A stretch of DNA of 64,000 bases from Streptomyces sp. NBC_01381 (GTDB lineage Bacteria; Actinomycetota; Actinomycetes; Streptomycetales; Streptomycetaceae): the NCBI RefSeq assembly GCF_026340305.1, contig NZ_JAPEPI010000001.1:3534001-3598000 (forward strand), read 5' to 3'. Both the position numbers and the translations under genes were made by a program. This document shows positions 46,541 through 56,010 of the stretch, one piece after another. The notes under the pieces are model-generated. The model was not told the origin of the DNA and searched no databases. It was given only the letters and a program-made list of their open reading frames with translations. Positions within the stretch are counted from its first letter, which is position 1, and each line of letters begins with the position of its first letter.

Positions 46541-47050
46541 TCAGTGCTCCGGGGACGGGGCGGCGGGGGCCTGTGGTTCGCAGATGGGGCAGGGGTCCAG
46601 GTCGCCGGTGGCCAGGATGCGGGCGTCCGCGGGTACGGCCTCCGGCTTGCCCGCGACCAGGGGGCAGTCGGCCCGGTGCCAGAGCGTGCCGCCGGGGATC
46701 ATCAGGAGGTCGCCGCTGGTCGCGACGGGGGCCGGCTGTTCACTGACCGGGGGAGGCGCTCCCGCCGCCACGAGGAGGCCGTACAGCTCTTCCACGCGGG
46801 CCGCGGCCAGCGCGCTCCTGCCATGGGCGAAGAGCACCGCCCCTGCGATGATCAGCGCCGCGCCCGGCACCGTGCAGGACGCCAGATACGGCAGCTGCCG
46901 CTCGGCGAAGCGTTCACCCGACATGCCATACCAGCCGATCACGCTGAGCACGGCGCCGGCGGCGAGGGCGGCGAACGCCGTCCAGAGGATCGGGCGTACG
47001 GCGCGGAGCCGAGCCGTACGAGCTGTCCGAACCGGTTGAGCCGCCCGCAT
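46541..47050 (-). CDS. Small membrane protein with cysteine/histidine tail, Liv operon
   Basis: 169 residues. Two membrane segments (ILWTAFAALAAGAVLSVIGW and LASCTVPGAALIIAGAVLFA) are followed by a helical stretch and a C-terminal motif WHRADCPLVAGK ... DLDPCPIC, a His/Cys arrangement that could bind a metal. No function is recognised. The gene ends 4 nt before the GTG of the triple-fusion gene, so it is the first gene of that minus-strand operon and may be a regulatory or assembly factor. Confidence 0.75.
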   Translation of the reverse strand: MRAAQPVRTARTARLRAVRPILWTAFAALAAGAVLSVIGWYGMSGERFAERQLPYLASCTVPGAALIIAGAVLFAHGRSALAAARVEELYGLLVAAGAPPPVSEQPAPVATSGDLLMIPGGTLWHRADCPLVAGKPEAVPADARILATGDLDPCPICEPQAPAAPSPEH

Positions 47051-47183
47051 TTGGCCCCCTGGGACATGTCGTCACGTCGATGGGCTGTCCATGTCAGTCG
47101 ATGGCTTGCACTATGCCTTCTGGAAGCTGACCCTGAAAGAACCGGGCCCTGATGGCTCGGACCGACACCCGGTGGTGAGCCAG

Positions 47184-47753
47184 ATGGTTCTCTGGACCAG
47201 CCCCAGGCGGGGGATCGATCGCGAGCGGGGAAGGGCGCGGAGCGCGGCTTTGGCGGCTGCCGCGGTCCTGCTGATCGTTCCGGCCGCCGTGGCGTGCGGC
47301 GACGACAGCGGCGGGGGCGGCGAGAGCACCCCGCCGAAACCGTCGGCCGAGAAGTCCACGCAGCAACCCCCTTCGGACGACGCGACCGCGCCCGCGGACC
47401 CCGCGGCGGCCGAGAAGCAGGTCAAGGAGAACTGGGAGAAGTTCTTCGATCCCGCCACCTCCATGAAGGACAAGGAGGCCCTGCTCGAGAACGGCACGAA
47501 GATGCGCGCCGTCCTGGAGAGCTTCAGCGGTGACGAGCGCGGCGAGCAGGTCGGCGCCGAGGTGAACAAGGTCGAGTTCACCTCCGCGACCGAGGCGGAT
47601 GTGACGTACGCGCTGACGTTGAAGGGAGCCACCGCGCTGCCCGACGCCTCGGGAACCTCGGTCAACCAGGACGACACCTGGAAGGTCTCCGTCAAGACCC
47701 TGTGCGCGCTGGTGAAGCTGAGCGGCAATGAGTCGCCCGGTCCGGGCTGTTGA
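47184..47753 (+). CDS. Lipoprotein of unknown function
   Basis: 189 residues from ATG 47184; an earlier in-frame ATG at 47091 lacks a ribosome site. The signal is ARSAALAAAAVLLIVPAAVAC with the lipobox Cys, then an acidic, Gly/Pro-rich stretch and a small alpha/beta domain (NWEKFFDPATSMKDKEALLE, partly shown) like NTF2-type mycobacterial low-molecular-weight antigen lipoproteins. It overlaps the following binding-protein gene by 26 nt and is divergent from the transporter operon. Confidence 0.75.
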   Translation: MVLWTSPRRGIDRERGRARSAALAAAAVLLIVPAAVACGDDSGGGGESTPPKPSAEKSTQQPPSDDATAPADPAAAEKQVKENWEKFFDPATSMKDKEALLENGTKMRAVLESFSGDERGEQVGAEVNKVEFTSATEADVTYALTLKGATALPDASGTSVNQDDTWKVSVKTLCALVKLSGNESPGPGC

Positions 47754-49014
47754 GCTCCTCGCCGTATCCGCGCTGCTCGTCGTGGTGGCCGGGTGCGGCA
47801 GCAGGCTGCCCGAGAGCGACTTCGAGGACCGGGCCACGGCCCCCGTCCCGTCGGGGGAGGGGGGTGCGCCGATCCCCGTCGGCATCATCACCAGCGCCAC
47901 GAGCCCGGTCGGCGGCTCCGCGTTCACCGGGCCGCGGGACGGGGCGAAGGCGTACTTCGAGCGGCTGAACGAGCGCGGCGGCATCGACGGGCGCAAGGTC
48001 GAGGTGCACACCTGTGACGACGGCGGCAGCGGCGTCGGCAACAACGAGTGCGTGCACCAGCTGGTCGACGAGGAGGAGGTTGTCGCCCTTGTCGCCACCA
48101 CGTCGATGGAGTACGCCGGGGCCGCCCGCGTCTCCGGCGCGCGCGTGCCCGACATCGGGGGACAGCCGATCGGGTCCGCGTACGACACGTATCCGCATCT
48201 GTACGGGATCTACGGCAGCCTCGCGCCGAGGGACGGGAAGCCGGGCTGGGACGGCAAGCTGTACGGCGGCACCGAGGTCTACCGCTACTTCAAGCGGGAG
48301 CAGGGGGCACGGACCGCCGCCGTCGTCTCCTACAACCAGTCCGCGTCGGCCGCCTACGCCCGGCTCGTCAAACGCGGCCTGGAGGCCGAGGGCTACAAGG
48401 TGGTCACCGAGCAGGTCGACTTCGCGCTGCCCAACTTCCGCGCCGCGGCGGCCGACCTGAAGGAACAGGGCGCCGACCTCGTCTTCGACGCGATGGACAC
48501 GCACGGCAACGCCCAGCTGTGCGAGGCGATGGACGACGTCGGCGCGAAGGTCACCGCCAAGGTGACCAACGTGCAGAACTGGACATCCTCCGTCGCCGAC
48601 GACTACAAGGACGCGCCGCGCTGCCGCAACGCCCTGTGGGCCACCGGAGCGAGCCGCAACTACGAGGACGAGGACCAGCCGGAAGTACGCGCGTTCCGTG
48701 CCGCCCTGAAGGGCAAGGCGCTCTCCCAGTGGCACCTCGAGGGCTGGGCCGCCGCCCTGTGGTTCACGGACGCGGCGAAGTCCTGCCGGGGCGACGTCAC
48801 GCGCGCGTGCGTCGACCGCTTCATGAACCGCGGTGAGCCGTACACCGCGCGCGGGCTGCTGCTCCCGGTGACCTACGAACAGCGGGCCGAACCGCCGAAG
48901 ACCCGCAGGACGTGTCTGTCCGTGGCCCGCTGGAAGGACAGTGAGGGCTGGGTCACACAAGGCGAGATGGACAAGAACTGCTTCGAGGTGCCCCAGCTCT
49001 CCTACCAGCCATGA
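47728..49014 (+). CDS. LivJ/LivK-type ABC transporter substrate-binding lipoprotein
   Basis: 428 residues. Lipobox VVVAGC follows a short hydrophobic segment. The type I periplasmic-binding fold is indicated by IPVGIITSATSPVGGSAFTG (partly shown), ERLNERGGIDGRKVEVHTCDDG (partly shown), LVATTSMEYAGAA and TAAVVSYNQSASAAYARLVK (partly shown). It is presumably the receptor for the LivHMG/LivF transporter encoded on the other strand. The ligand is uncertain: family members bind branched-chain amino acids, amides or urea. Confidence 0.88.
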   Translation: MSRPVRAVELLAVSALLVVVAGCGSRLPESDFEDRATAPVPSGEGGAPIPVGIITSATSPVGGSAFTGPRDGAKAYFERLNERGGIDGRKVEVHTCDDGGSGVGNNECVHQLVDEEEVVALVATTSMEYAGAARVSGARVPDIGGQPIGSAYDTYPHLYGIYGSLAPRDGKPGWDGKLYGGTEVYRYFKREQGARTAAVVSYNQSASAAYARLVKRGLEAEGYKVVTEQVDFALPNFRAAAADLKEQGADLVFDAMDTHGNAQLCEAMDDVGAKVTAKVTNVQNWTSSVADDYKDAPRCRNALWATGASRNYEDEDQPEVRAFRAALKGKALSQWHLEGWAAALWFTDAAKSCRGDVTRACVDRFMNRGEPYTARGLLLPVTYEQRAEPPKTRRTCLSVARWKDSEGWVTQGEMDKNCFEVPQLSYQP

Positions 49015-49177
49015 TGCGTGTGCCTGCCAAGAAGTTCCCGAAGGCGACTATCGATGGCGCAACTGTTGGGGAACAAGATGATGATGAAACCCAACCCTCT
49101 GGCGGGATTCCCCGTCTAACCCTGCGGTAGGCGGACGAGACGGACTGTCCGCGGGGTAGCGGGGGATACGGGGACGC

Positions 49178-50443
49178 ATGCACATCTCTTTCCTGATTCA
49201 CAACGCGTATGGAATCGGCGGGACGATCCGGACGACGTACAACTTGGCGAACACCCTCGCCGAGCAGCACGACGTCGAGATCGTCTCCGTCTTCCGGCAC
49301 CGGGACGAACCCGTCTTCGCCCCGGACCCACGCGTCGCGCTCAGCCACCTCGTGGACATGCGCAAGGAGAGCCCCGGTTTCGAAGGGCAGGACCCCGACG
49401 CCCTGTTGCCCGCCCGTACGTTCCCTGCCGCGGAAGGGCGTTACGACCAGTACAGCGCCCTCACCGACCGGCGCATCGCCGAGCATCTGGCATCGGTGAG
49501 CGCCGATGTGGTGGTCGGGACGCGCCCCGGGCTCAATGTGCACATCGCGCGTGAGACCGCGCGCGGACCGCTGCGCGTGGGCCAGGAGCACCTCACGCTC
49601 GACAGCCACTCCAAGGAACTGCGCCGCCAGTTGCGCAGCGTCTACCCCCGCCTCGACGTCCTGACCACGACGACCGAGGCCGACGCCCGCGCCTACCGCC
49701 GCAAGATGCGGCTGCCCGGCGTCCATGTCCAGGCCGTGCCCAACCCTGTGCCCGCGCCGGGCATCGAGCCCGCCGACGGCTCCCACAAATGGGTCGTCGC
49801 GGCCGGGCGGCTCGCCCCCGTCAAGCGGTACGACCTGCTGATCAGGGCCTTCGACAAGGTGCGGCGCGAGCGCCCCGACTGGCGCCTTCGGATCTACGGC
49901 GGCGGCAAGCAGAAGGAGAAGCTGCGCGCCCTGATCGATGAACTCGGCCTCTACAACCACGTGTTCCTGATGGGCCCCGCCCACCCCATCGAGCCCGAGT
50001 GGGCCAAGGGCTCCATCGCGGCCGTCACCTCCAGCCTGGAGTCCTTCGGCATGACGATCGTGGAGGCGATGCGCTGCGGCCTGCCCGTCGTCGCCACCGA
50101 CTGTCCGCACGGGCCCGGCGAAATCATCGACAACGGTGTCGACGGGCGCCTCGTCGAGGTCGGCAACACCGACGCGATCGCGGGCGGACTGCTCGAACTG
50201 ATCAACAACGACTCGCTGCGGCAGCGGATGGCGGGTGCGGCGCTCCAGGACTCCGAACGCTTCGACCCGGCCCGGATAGCCGAGCGCTACGACGCGATGT
50301 TCAGCGGAATGCTCGCCCGCGGCAGCTCGTTCGGCGGCCGGATGCGCGGCTCGCTGCACCGCACGCGCGGCGCGCTGCTCGGCGGTGCGTACGCCCTGCG
50401 GGACATCGGACACGGCATACAGACGAAGGGATCCCCCGCATGA
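49178..50443 (+). CDS. GT4-family glycosyltransferase
   Basis: 421 residues. GT-B features: MHISFLIHNAYGIGGTIRTT (GIGG loop binding the acceptor side), WVVAAGRLAPVKRYDLLIRAF (partly shown), YGGGKQKEKL, and the donor site SSLESFGMTIVEAMRCGLPV (E-x7-E). The acceptor is unknown. A ribosome-like GGGGGA lies upstream. It is translationally coupled (ATGA) to the following gene of unknown function, which suggests a common envelope-glycan or teichoic-acid-like task. Confidence 0.88.
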   Translation: MHISFLIHNAYGIGGTIRTTYNLANTLAEQHDVEIVSVFRHRDEPVFAPDPRVALSHLVDMRKESPGFEGQDPDALLPARTFPAAEGRYDQYSALTDRRIAEHLASVSADVVVGTRPGLNVHIARETARGPLRVGQEHLTLDSHSKELRRQLRSVYPRLDVLTTTTEADARAYRRKMRLPGVHVQAVPNPVPAPGIEPADGSHKWVVAAGRLAPVKRYDLLIRAFDKVRRERPDWRLRIYGGGKQKEKLRALIDELGLYNHVFLMGPAHPIEPEWAKGSIAAVTSSLESFGMTIVEAMRCGLPVVATDCPHGPGEIIDNGVDGRLVEVGNTDAIAGGLLELINNDSLRQRMAGAALQDSERFDPARIAERYDAMFSGMLARGSSFGGRMRGSLHRTRGALLGGAYALRDIGHGIQTKGSPA

Positions 50444-51315
50444 CGGCCTTGGCCACCTCGGACGCCTCGACGCCCTGTGACGCCGGGAGCGGGCAGGATG
50501 TGGCCGCGGCACCGCGCGCCGACTGCATAGCCGACTCGGCGGGCGGTCTGACCTTCGACGTCACCGACCCGGGCGGGGCGGGCTCGGCCCATCTGCTCCT
50601 TCGCCGCCGCGAGGCCGCGTCCCCTGATGAGGACGTGTGGCTTCCGCTGTCCCCGGGCGGCGACGGCAGGCTGCGGGCCGCGCTGCCCAGCAGCGTCGAG
50701 CTTGCCGAGGGCCGCTGGAACGCCTACGCGCAGGTCGAGGGCGGCACACCGCGCCGCCTCGCGCCGGGCGTGAACGACCTGCGCTCACTGGTCGACCGCG
50801 CGCCGAGCGGCGCCCGCGGCCACATCGCCGTACGCATTCCGTACGCCACCAAGCAGGGCAACCTCTCCGTACGCAGCTGGCTGCGCGCCCCGCACGCGGA
50901 GATCGGCGAGATCGAGATCACCGGCGCCGCGGTCACCGTGCGCGGGCGGGTCTACGGCACCGCGGTGACGGGCGCCGCGTACGCCGAGGCGACCCGCAGG
51001 GCCGAGCCCGACCGGGTGGAGAGCTGTGAACTGACCGCCGACGGGCCCGAGTTCGGCTTCGGCCTTCGCTGCGACCGGCTCGCCGAGAGCGGCCCGGGGC
51101 CGTGGGACCTCTGGCTGCGCCCGCTGGGGGAGAGCGGGCCCCGGATCCGCCTGGCCCGGCTCCTGGACGACGTACCGGACAAGAAGCCGATCTTCACGTA
51201 CCCGGCGGCGCGGATCGAGACGGCGGCGCACGGGCCGCTTGAGGCGGGCCCGTACTACACGAACGACAACGACCTCTCGGTACGGATTCGCGAGGCGAGT
51301 GTGATCGGGGGCTGA
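50440..51315 (+). CDS. Uncharacterised protein coupled to a glycosyltransferase
   Basis: 291 residues, soluble, beta-rich. It has two similar halves: SAHLLLRRREAASPDEDVWLPL and DLWLRPLGESGPRIRLARLL regions that look like repeated immunoglobulin-like or carbohydrate-binding beta sandwiches, with LSVRSWLRAPHAEIGEIEITG (partly shown) in between. No catalytic motif is recognised. The ATG overlaps the stop of the GT4 gene. Similar proteins accompany glycosyltransferases acting on teichoic-acid-like polymers, but that link is an inference here. Confidence 0.7.
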   Translation: MTALATSDASTPCDAGSGQDVAAAPRADCIADSAGGLTFDVTDPGGAGSAHLLLRRREAASPDEDVWLPLSPGGDGRLRAALPSSVELAEGRWNAYAQVEGGTPRRLAPGVNDLRSLVDRAPSGARGHIAVRIPYATKQGNLSVRSWLRAPHAEIGEIEITGAAVTVRGRVYGTAVTGAAYAEATRRAEPDRVESCELTADGPEFGFGLRCDRLAESGPGPWDLWLRPLGESGPRIRLARLLDDVPDKKPIFTYPAARIETAAHGPLEAGPYYTNDNDLSVRIREASVIGG

Positions 51316-51373
51316 CTCCTTCCGCCCTCGTCGAGGACAGTGGCTGTCCGCGACGCCGGGCACAATCACCCCC

Positions 51374-52378
51374 ATGTTGGAGACCTCCGCACGACTGCTC
51401 CGCCTGCTCTCGCTGCTGCAGGCCCACCGCGACTGGTCGGGGGCTGACCTGGCCGACCGGCTCGGCGTCACCCCGCGCACCGTCCGCCGTGACGTGGACC
51501 GGCTGCGCGAGCTCGGCTACCCCGTCAACGCGAGCCCCGGCACGGGCGGCGGCTACCAACTGGGGGCGGGCGCCCAGCTGCCGCCGCTGCTCCTGGACGA
51601 CGACGAGGCGGTCGCGGTGGCGGTGGGCCTGCGCACCGCCGCGGGGCAGGGCATCGAGGGCATCGGTGAGAGCTCCGTACGCGCCCTGACCAAGCTGGAG
51701 CAGGTGCTGCCCGACAGGCTGCGGCGCCGGGTCGGCGCGCTGAACGCCTTCACCGTGCCGATGCTCAGGCCGCAGCGGCAGCAGGCCGTCGACCCCGCTG
51801 TCCTCACCGAACTCGCGAACGCCTGCCGGGACTCGGAGCGGCTGCGCTTCGACTACCGCGACCACGGCGGCAGTTCGAGCCGCCGCACCGTCGAACCGCA
51901 CCGCCTCGTCTGCACCGAGCAGCGCTGGTATCTGGTCGCCTGGGACGTGGACCGCGACGACTGGCGCACGTTCCGCGCGGACCGCGTCGAGCCGAGACCG
52001 CCGCACGGCCCGCGCTTCACCCCGCGCACCCCGCCCGCCGACGACCTCGCCGCGTACGTCTCCAAGGGCGTCTCCACCCGTGCGTACGCCGCGCAGGCGG
52101 TGATCCGGCTGCTCGTGCCCCTGGAGGCGGCGGCCGGGCGGATCACCCCGTCGGACGGGACGCTGGAGGCCGAGAGCGAGGGGAGCTGCCTGCTGCGCAC
52201 GGGAGCCATGAGCCTGGACGTCATGGTGATCCATGTTCTGCTGATGGGCTTCGAGTTCGAGGTCGTCGAGCCGGCCGACCTCACCGGCCGGCTCAGCTCG
52301 GCGCGGGACCTGCTGAGCCGGGCTCTGGAGCGGGGGGCTCGGTCCGCGGAGCCGGCGGCCGGGCGTCCGGTGCCTTGA
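51374..52378 (+). CDS. WYL-domain transcriptional regulator (YafY/DeoR-like)
   Basis: 334 residues. The N-terminal winged helix is [20 protein letters not shown] (partly shown) with the recognition helix around [20 protein letters not shown] (partly shown). The WYL domain (about 140-225) includes [34 protein letters not shown] (partly shown). It is expected to bind a nucleic acid or small ligand. CACAAT, 7 nt before the ATG, may be a weak leaderless -10. The 3' end overlaps ctaD by 86 nt on the opposite strand. Confidence 0.9.
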   Translation: MLETSARLLRLLSLLQAHRDWSGADLADRLGVTPRTVRRDVDRLRELGYPVNASPGTGGGYQLGAGAQLPPLLLDDDEAVAVAVGLRTAAGQGIEGIGESSVRALTKLEQVLPDRLRRRVGALNAFTVPMLRPQRQQAVDPAVLTELANACRDSERLRFDYRDHGGSSSRRTVEPHRLVCTEQRWYLVAWDVDRDDWRTFRADRVEPRPPHGPRFTPRTPPADDLAAYVSKGVSTRAYAAQAVIRLLVPLEAAAGRITPSDGTLEAESEGSCLLRTGAMSLDVMVIHVLLMGFEFEVVEPADLTGRLSSARDLLSRALERGARSAEPAAGRPVP

Positions 52379-54017
52379 GCGCCGCGTACTCGGGATGGTG
52401 CAGATCGAACGCCGGGGACTCCGAGCGGATCCGGGGCAGCGTGACGAAGTTGTGCCTCGGCGCCGGGCAGGCGGTCGCCCACTCCAGGGAGCGGCCGTAG
52501 CCCCAGGGGTCGTCGACCTCGACCTTCTTGCCGTACTTGGCGGTCTTCCAGATGTTGTAGAGGAACGGCAGCGTGGACATGCCGAGCAGGAACGCTCCGA
52601 TCGACGAGATGGTGTTGAGCGCGGTGAAGCCGTCCGCCGCCAGGTAGTCCGCGTAACGGCGCGGCATGCCCTCGGCGCCCAGCCAGTGCTGCACCAGGAA
52701 CGTCGTGTGGAAGCCGACGAAGAGCGTCCAGAAGTGGATCTTTCCGAGCCGTTCGTCCAGCAGCTTCCCGGTGAGCTTCGGCCACCAGAAGTAGAAGCCG
52801 CCGAAGGTCGCGAAGACGACGGTGCCGAAGACGACGTAGTGGAAGTGCGCCACCACGAAGTACGAGTCGGTGACGTGGAAGTCCAGGGGCGGCGAGGCCA
52901 GGATGACGCCCGTCAGGCCGCCGAAGAGGAAGCTCACCAGGAAGCCGACCGCCCACAGCATCGGTGTCTCGAAGGACAGCGAGCCCTTGAGCATCGTCCC
53001 CGTCCAGTTGAAGAACTTCACCCCGGTGGGCACCGCGATCAGGAAGGACATGAAGGAGAAGAAGGGCAGCAGGACCGCGCCCGTCGCGAACATGTGGTGC
53101 GCCCACACGACGACCGAGAGTCCGGTGATGGCCATCGTCGCGCCGACCAGCGTCACATAGCCGAAGATCGGCTTCCTGCTGAACACCGGGATGATCTCGC
53201 TGATGATCCCGAAGAACGGCAGCGCGATGATGTAGACCTCGGGATGCCCGAAGAACCAGAAGAGGTGCTGCCACAGCAGCGCACCGCCGTTCTCCGAGGC
53301 GAACACCATGGAGTGGAAGCGCCGGTCCGCCTCCAGGACGAGCAGCGCGGCCGCGAGCACCGGGAACGCGATGAGCACCAGGATCGACGTAAACAGCACA
53401 TTCCAGGTGAAGATGGGCATCCGGAACATCGTCATTCCGGGCGCCCGCATCCCGATGATGGTCGTCAGGAAGTTCACGGAGCCGAGGATCGTGCCGAACC
53501 CGGAGAGCGCGAGCCCCATGATCCACAGGTCGGCGCCGATGCCCGGCGACCGCTCCAGGCTGTTGAGCGGGGCGTAGGCGAACCAGCCGAAGGCGGCGGG
53601 CCCGCTCGGCACGAGCAGTGAGCCGAGCACCATCAGGCCGCCGAAGAGGAACAGCCAGTACGAGAGCATGTTCAGGCGTGGGAAGGCGACGTCGGGCGCG
53701 CCGATCTGCAGCGGCATGATCTCGTTGGCGAAGCCCGCGAAGGTCGGGGTCGCGAAGAGCAGCAGCATGATCGTGCCGTGCAGGGTGAACATCTGGTTGA
53801 ACTCGTTGTTCGACATCAGCTGCAGCCCGGGGCGGGCGAGCTCGGCCCGCATCATCAGCGCCATCACGCCGGCGGCCAGGAAGAACACGAACGACGTGAT
53901 CAGGTACAGATGACCGATCTTCTTGTGGTCGGTGGTGGTCAGCCAGTCCACGAGGACCCGGCCAAGACGCCTCTCCCGGACCGGTGGTGCCGCCGCCTGT
54001 GCGGTCTCAGTCCCCAT
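52293..54017 (-). CDS. ctaD: Cytochrome c oxidase subunit I, isolated copy
   Basis: 574 residues with 12 membrane segments. It holds heme a, heme a3 and CuB. Ligands and channel residues are visible: [11 protein letters not shown], the CuB His plus cross-linked Tyr in [13 protein letters not shown], the His-His pair in [12 protein letters not shown]-channel [15 protein letters not shown], and [10 protein letters not shown] for the hemes. No ctaC, ctaE or ctaF gene is adjacent, so it is a second, stand-alone copy or uses subunits encoded elsewhere. The 26-residue Pro/Ala tail lies in the overlap with the WYL gene. Confidence 0.94.
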   Translation of the reverse strand: MGTETAQAAAPPVRERRLGRVLVDWLTTTDHKKIGHLYLITSFVFFLAAGVMALMMRAELARPGLQLMSNNEFNQMFTLHGTIMLLLFATPTFAGFANEIMPLQIGAPDVAFPRLNMLSYWLFLFGGLMVLGSLLVPSGPAAFGWFAYAPLNSLERSPGIGADLWIMGLALSGFGTILGSVNFLTTIIGMRAPGMTMFRMPIFTWNVLFTSILVLIAFPVLAAALLVLEADRRFHSMVFASENGGALLWQHLFWFFGHPEVYIIALPFFGIISEIIPVFSRKPIFGYVTLVGATMAITGLSVVVWAHHMFATGAVLLPFFSFMSFLIAVPTGVKFFNWTGTMLKGSLSFETPMLWAVGFLVSFLFGGLTGVILASPPLDFHVTDSYFVVAHFHYVVFGTVVFATFGGFYFWWPKLTGKLLDERLGKIHFWTLFVGFHTTFLVQHWLGAEGMPRRYADYLAADGFTALNTISSIGAFLLGMSTLPFLYNIWKTAKYGKKVEVDDPWGYGRSLEWATACPAPRHNFVTLPRIRSESPAFDLHHPEYAALKAPDARPPAPRTEPPAPEPGSAGPAPS

Positions 54018-54281
54018 CGCCTGCCCCTTCGCCGTCGCGCCCTGGGCCTGACCGAAGCACCCGCCATGATGCTCGCGTCACACCCGACTCCGACAGAGGG
54101 CGTACCGGCCCGCTGTGCCGGAACCCTGAATTCCCTATGCGGCGTCACATCCTGTGGACCGACCACGATTCGGAAATGCGGAGGGTCTGTAAAGGCAACT
54201 CGCCGACCTTTTGGCCGCCCCATTCGCGCCGTATCAGAAGTGTCTCGGGGAGCCTGTGGGAAATCCATGAATCACTTCCGG

Positions 54282-54307
54282 ACGCGTACGGAACCGCCCG
54301 TACGTGT
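54282..54307. promoter_or_regulatory. Inverted repeat upstream of ctaD and the I78 gene
   Basis: ACGCGTACG, 8 nt, CGTACGTGT: 9-bp arms with one mismatch. It is a candidate operator, 265 nt upstream of ctaD and 125 nt upstream of the plus-strand gene. Confidence 0.45.
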
Positions 54308-54419
54308 GACGGACTTCGGGTGAAACGGGCGTCGTGATGCTGTGACAAAAGCGTGACCGGGGTGGGATAGGTGACGCATGGTGTCCGGCCCCGGCCTTCC
54401 CCGGCGGGGCCGCGCCGCC

Positions 54420-54425
54420 TAACGT
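54420..54425 (+). promoter_or_regulatory. -10 element of a leaderless promoter
   Basis: TAACGT ends 7 nt before ATG 54433. No Shine-Dalgarno sequence is visible. Confidence 0.6.
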
Positions 54426-54432
54426 GGCGGCC

Positions 54433-54648
54433 ATGGCACCTATTCCGACCCCTCCCGCCGAACCCCAGGACACTCCGGACGCCTACGTCGGCCTGGCCGC
54501 CGAAGGCGCCGAGCGGCAGGCCCGCGAGCGTGGCTGGTCCACCGTCAGGTCGCTGCCGCCGGGCGCGATCATCACCATGGAGTACCTCGCGGGGCGGCTC
54601 AACTTCGAGGTCAAGGAAGGCGTCGTGATCCGCTGCTGGAAGGGCTGA
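54433..54648 (+). CDS. I78-family peptidase-inhibitor-like small protein
   Basis: 71 residues, no signal peptide. The core GLAAEGAERQARERGWSTVR (partly shown) with PPGAIITMEYLAGRLNFEV matches the small potato-inhibitor-I-like I78 family: a helix, then RxLPPG and the final strands around NFEV and VIRCWKG. The reactive loop would be near TMEYLAGR. As it lacks an export signal, any target should be intracellular. A leaderless start is supported by TAACGT 7 nt upstream. Confidence 0.8.
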   Translation: MAPIPTPPAEPQDTPDAYVGLAAEGAERQARERGWSTVRSLPPGAIITMEYLAGRLNFEVKEGVVIRCWKG

Positions 54649-54670
54649 AGGCCGCTTCCGGCCGACCGCG

Positions 54671-54722
54671 CGCACGGCGAAGGCCCCGGCTCCTGTGAGG
54701 GAACCGGGGCCTTCGCCGTGCG
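54671..54722. terminator. Long bidirectional terminator after the I78 gene
   Basis: A perfect 19-bp stem: 54671-54689 (CGCACGGCGAAGGCCCCGG) pairs with 54704-54722, with a 14-nt loop. It is 22 nt after the I78 stop and 30 nt before the stop of the convergent PAP2 gene. Confidence 0.92.
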
Positions 54723-54752
54723 GGGGTGTGGTTGTGCGTACCGTCCCCGCTG

Positions 54753-55772
54753 CTAGGAGGTCGGACCGCCCGCCATCGGGCGGGCCGACGATGCGGGGCG
54801 CGAGCCCCGCTCGGAGTGCGGCGGGCGGCGGCTGCCCGCCGGGGTGACCGGGCTGCGCTCGGAGCGCGGTGTGTGCGGTCCCGGCGCGAGGTAGGCCGGG
54901 GCGCGGGCGGGGCGCGTGGCGCCGACCGGCTCGAGGACCGGCGGCTCGTCGACCGGCCCACCGGGGTGCGGCACGGGCGCGGGCAGCGGGGCGGCCGGGG
55001 CCGCGGCACCGGTGCGACGCTCGCGCCAGCTCTCCCGCAGGCTGAAGATCCAGCCCTCGATCCGGGCGATCAGCGGCTCCACCCAGGGCAGGGCGAGCAG
55101 GATCAGCAGACCGGCGGCCCAGCCGAGCAGCACATCGCTCAGCCAGTGCGTACCGAGGTAGACGGTGGTCAGACCCACGCTGAGGGAGACCACGGCGGAG
55201 AGCGCCGACAGATAGCGGCGGGTGACCGGGGTGGAGGCAAGGTAGGCCAGGATTCCCCAGGTCACGACCGCGTTGGCGGTGTGGCCGCTGGGGAATATAT
55301 CGCCGCCGAGCCCCATCTCGTGGGCGCCGATCGTGGTGGCGTAGTGCGGGCCGAGGCGGCCCATGCCGATCTTGGCCGCGCCGACGGTGACGTTGAGCAG
55401 CAGCAGGGAGGCGCCGAACATCAGGAGCGGGCGGATGGTGTGCTGCCGCCAGGAGCGCCAGCCCAGCCAGGCCGCGACCATCACGGCGGTCGGGCCGCGC
55501 TGGCCGAGGACCACCCAGTAGTCGAGGAACGCGTGGATCTCGGGCCACTGCTGATAGGGCCGGAAGAACATGACCTGCCAGTCGAACCGCACCAGCCAAG
55601 AAGTGGTCAGCACGGCGACCACGATGGCGAGGTAGAAGGCCAGGGTCGCGCTGAAGAGCACGATCCGGTGCCTGCTCATCCTCGGCACATCGAGGCCGGC
55701 CGGTCGCTCCGGCTCACGGTCTAGCCGGGCGAAGACCCGATCCAGACGGGTGAGGTTTCGTTCGGTACGCAC
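54753..55772 (-). CDS. PAP2-family membrane phosphatase
   Basis: 339 residues, about six membrane segments followed by a disordered Pro/Ala/Arg-rich tail of about 85 residues. The three phosphatase motifs are present: KIGMGRLGP, PSGHT (with the catalytic His pair region) and VYLGTHWLSD. It would dephosphorylate a lipid phosphate such as undecaprenyl pyrophosphate or phosphatidic acid. GTG 55772 is 7 nt after TAACGT on the minus strand, consistent with a leaderless transcript. Confidence 0.88.
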   Translation of the reverse strand: MRTERNLTRLDRVFARLDREPERPAGLDVPRMSRHRIVLFSATLAFYLAIVVAVLTTSWLVRFDWQVMFFRPYQQWPEIHAFLDYWVVLGQRGPTAVMVAAWLGWRSWRQHTIRPLLMFGASLLLLNVTVGAAKIGMGRLGPHYATTIGAHEMGLGGDIFPSGHTANAVVTWGILAYLASTPVTRRYLSALSAVVSLSVGLTTVYLGTHWLSDVLLGWAAGLLILLALPWVEPLIARIEGWIFSLRESWRERRTGAAAPAAPLPAPVPHPGGPVDEPPVLEPVGATRPARAPAYLAPGPHTPRSERSPVTPAGSRRPPHSERGSRPASSARPMAGGPTS

Positions 55773-55779
55773 TCAATCG

Positions 55780-55785
55780 ACGTTA
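55780..55785 (-). promoter_or_regulatory. -10 element of a leaderless promoter for the PAP2 gene
   Basis: TAACGT (55785 to 55780 on the minus strand) ends 7 nt before GTG 55772. No ribosome site is visible. Confidence 0.6.
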
Positions 55786-55860
55786 CAGCGAGTGAGTGCG
55801 GAACTAGGCCGAATCAGTGGCTTTGTGATGACGATGTGATGTGGCATTGATCTCAGACGG

Positions 55861-55980
55861 GGACTTATTCCCTGCCTTTCCCTATTCCGCGACGATCTCC
55901 TTACCCAATTCTTTGATCATTATCGCAGCAGTTTTATGGCGCTTATTTATTCGTTCACCGGGACCTGGTCCGGAATTTTC
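55861..55980. other. AT-rich intergenic patch
   Basis: By direct count 56 of 120 bases are G or C, far below the surrounding sequence. It lies between the 3' end of the mannosyltransferase-like gene and the start of the PAP2 gene. A plus-strand frame through it (from 55841) has four TTA codons and no homology I recognise, so it is not annotated as a gene. Confidence 0.7.
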
Positions 55981-56010
55981 CCCTCGATCACCGGAGGAGC
56001 GAGTTGATGA

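Larger units (their letters stand above)
54018..54432. other. Intergenic region between ctaD and the I78 inhibitor gene
   Basis: 415 nt without a credible gene; it must contain the ctaD promoter. The clearest element is the inverted repeat at 54282-54307. No -35/-10 pair convincing enough to name was found for ctaD. Confidence 0.5.
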
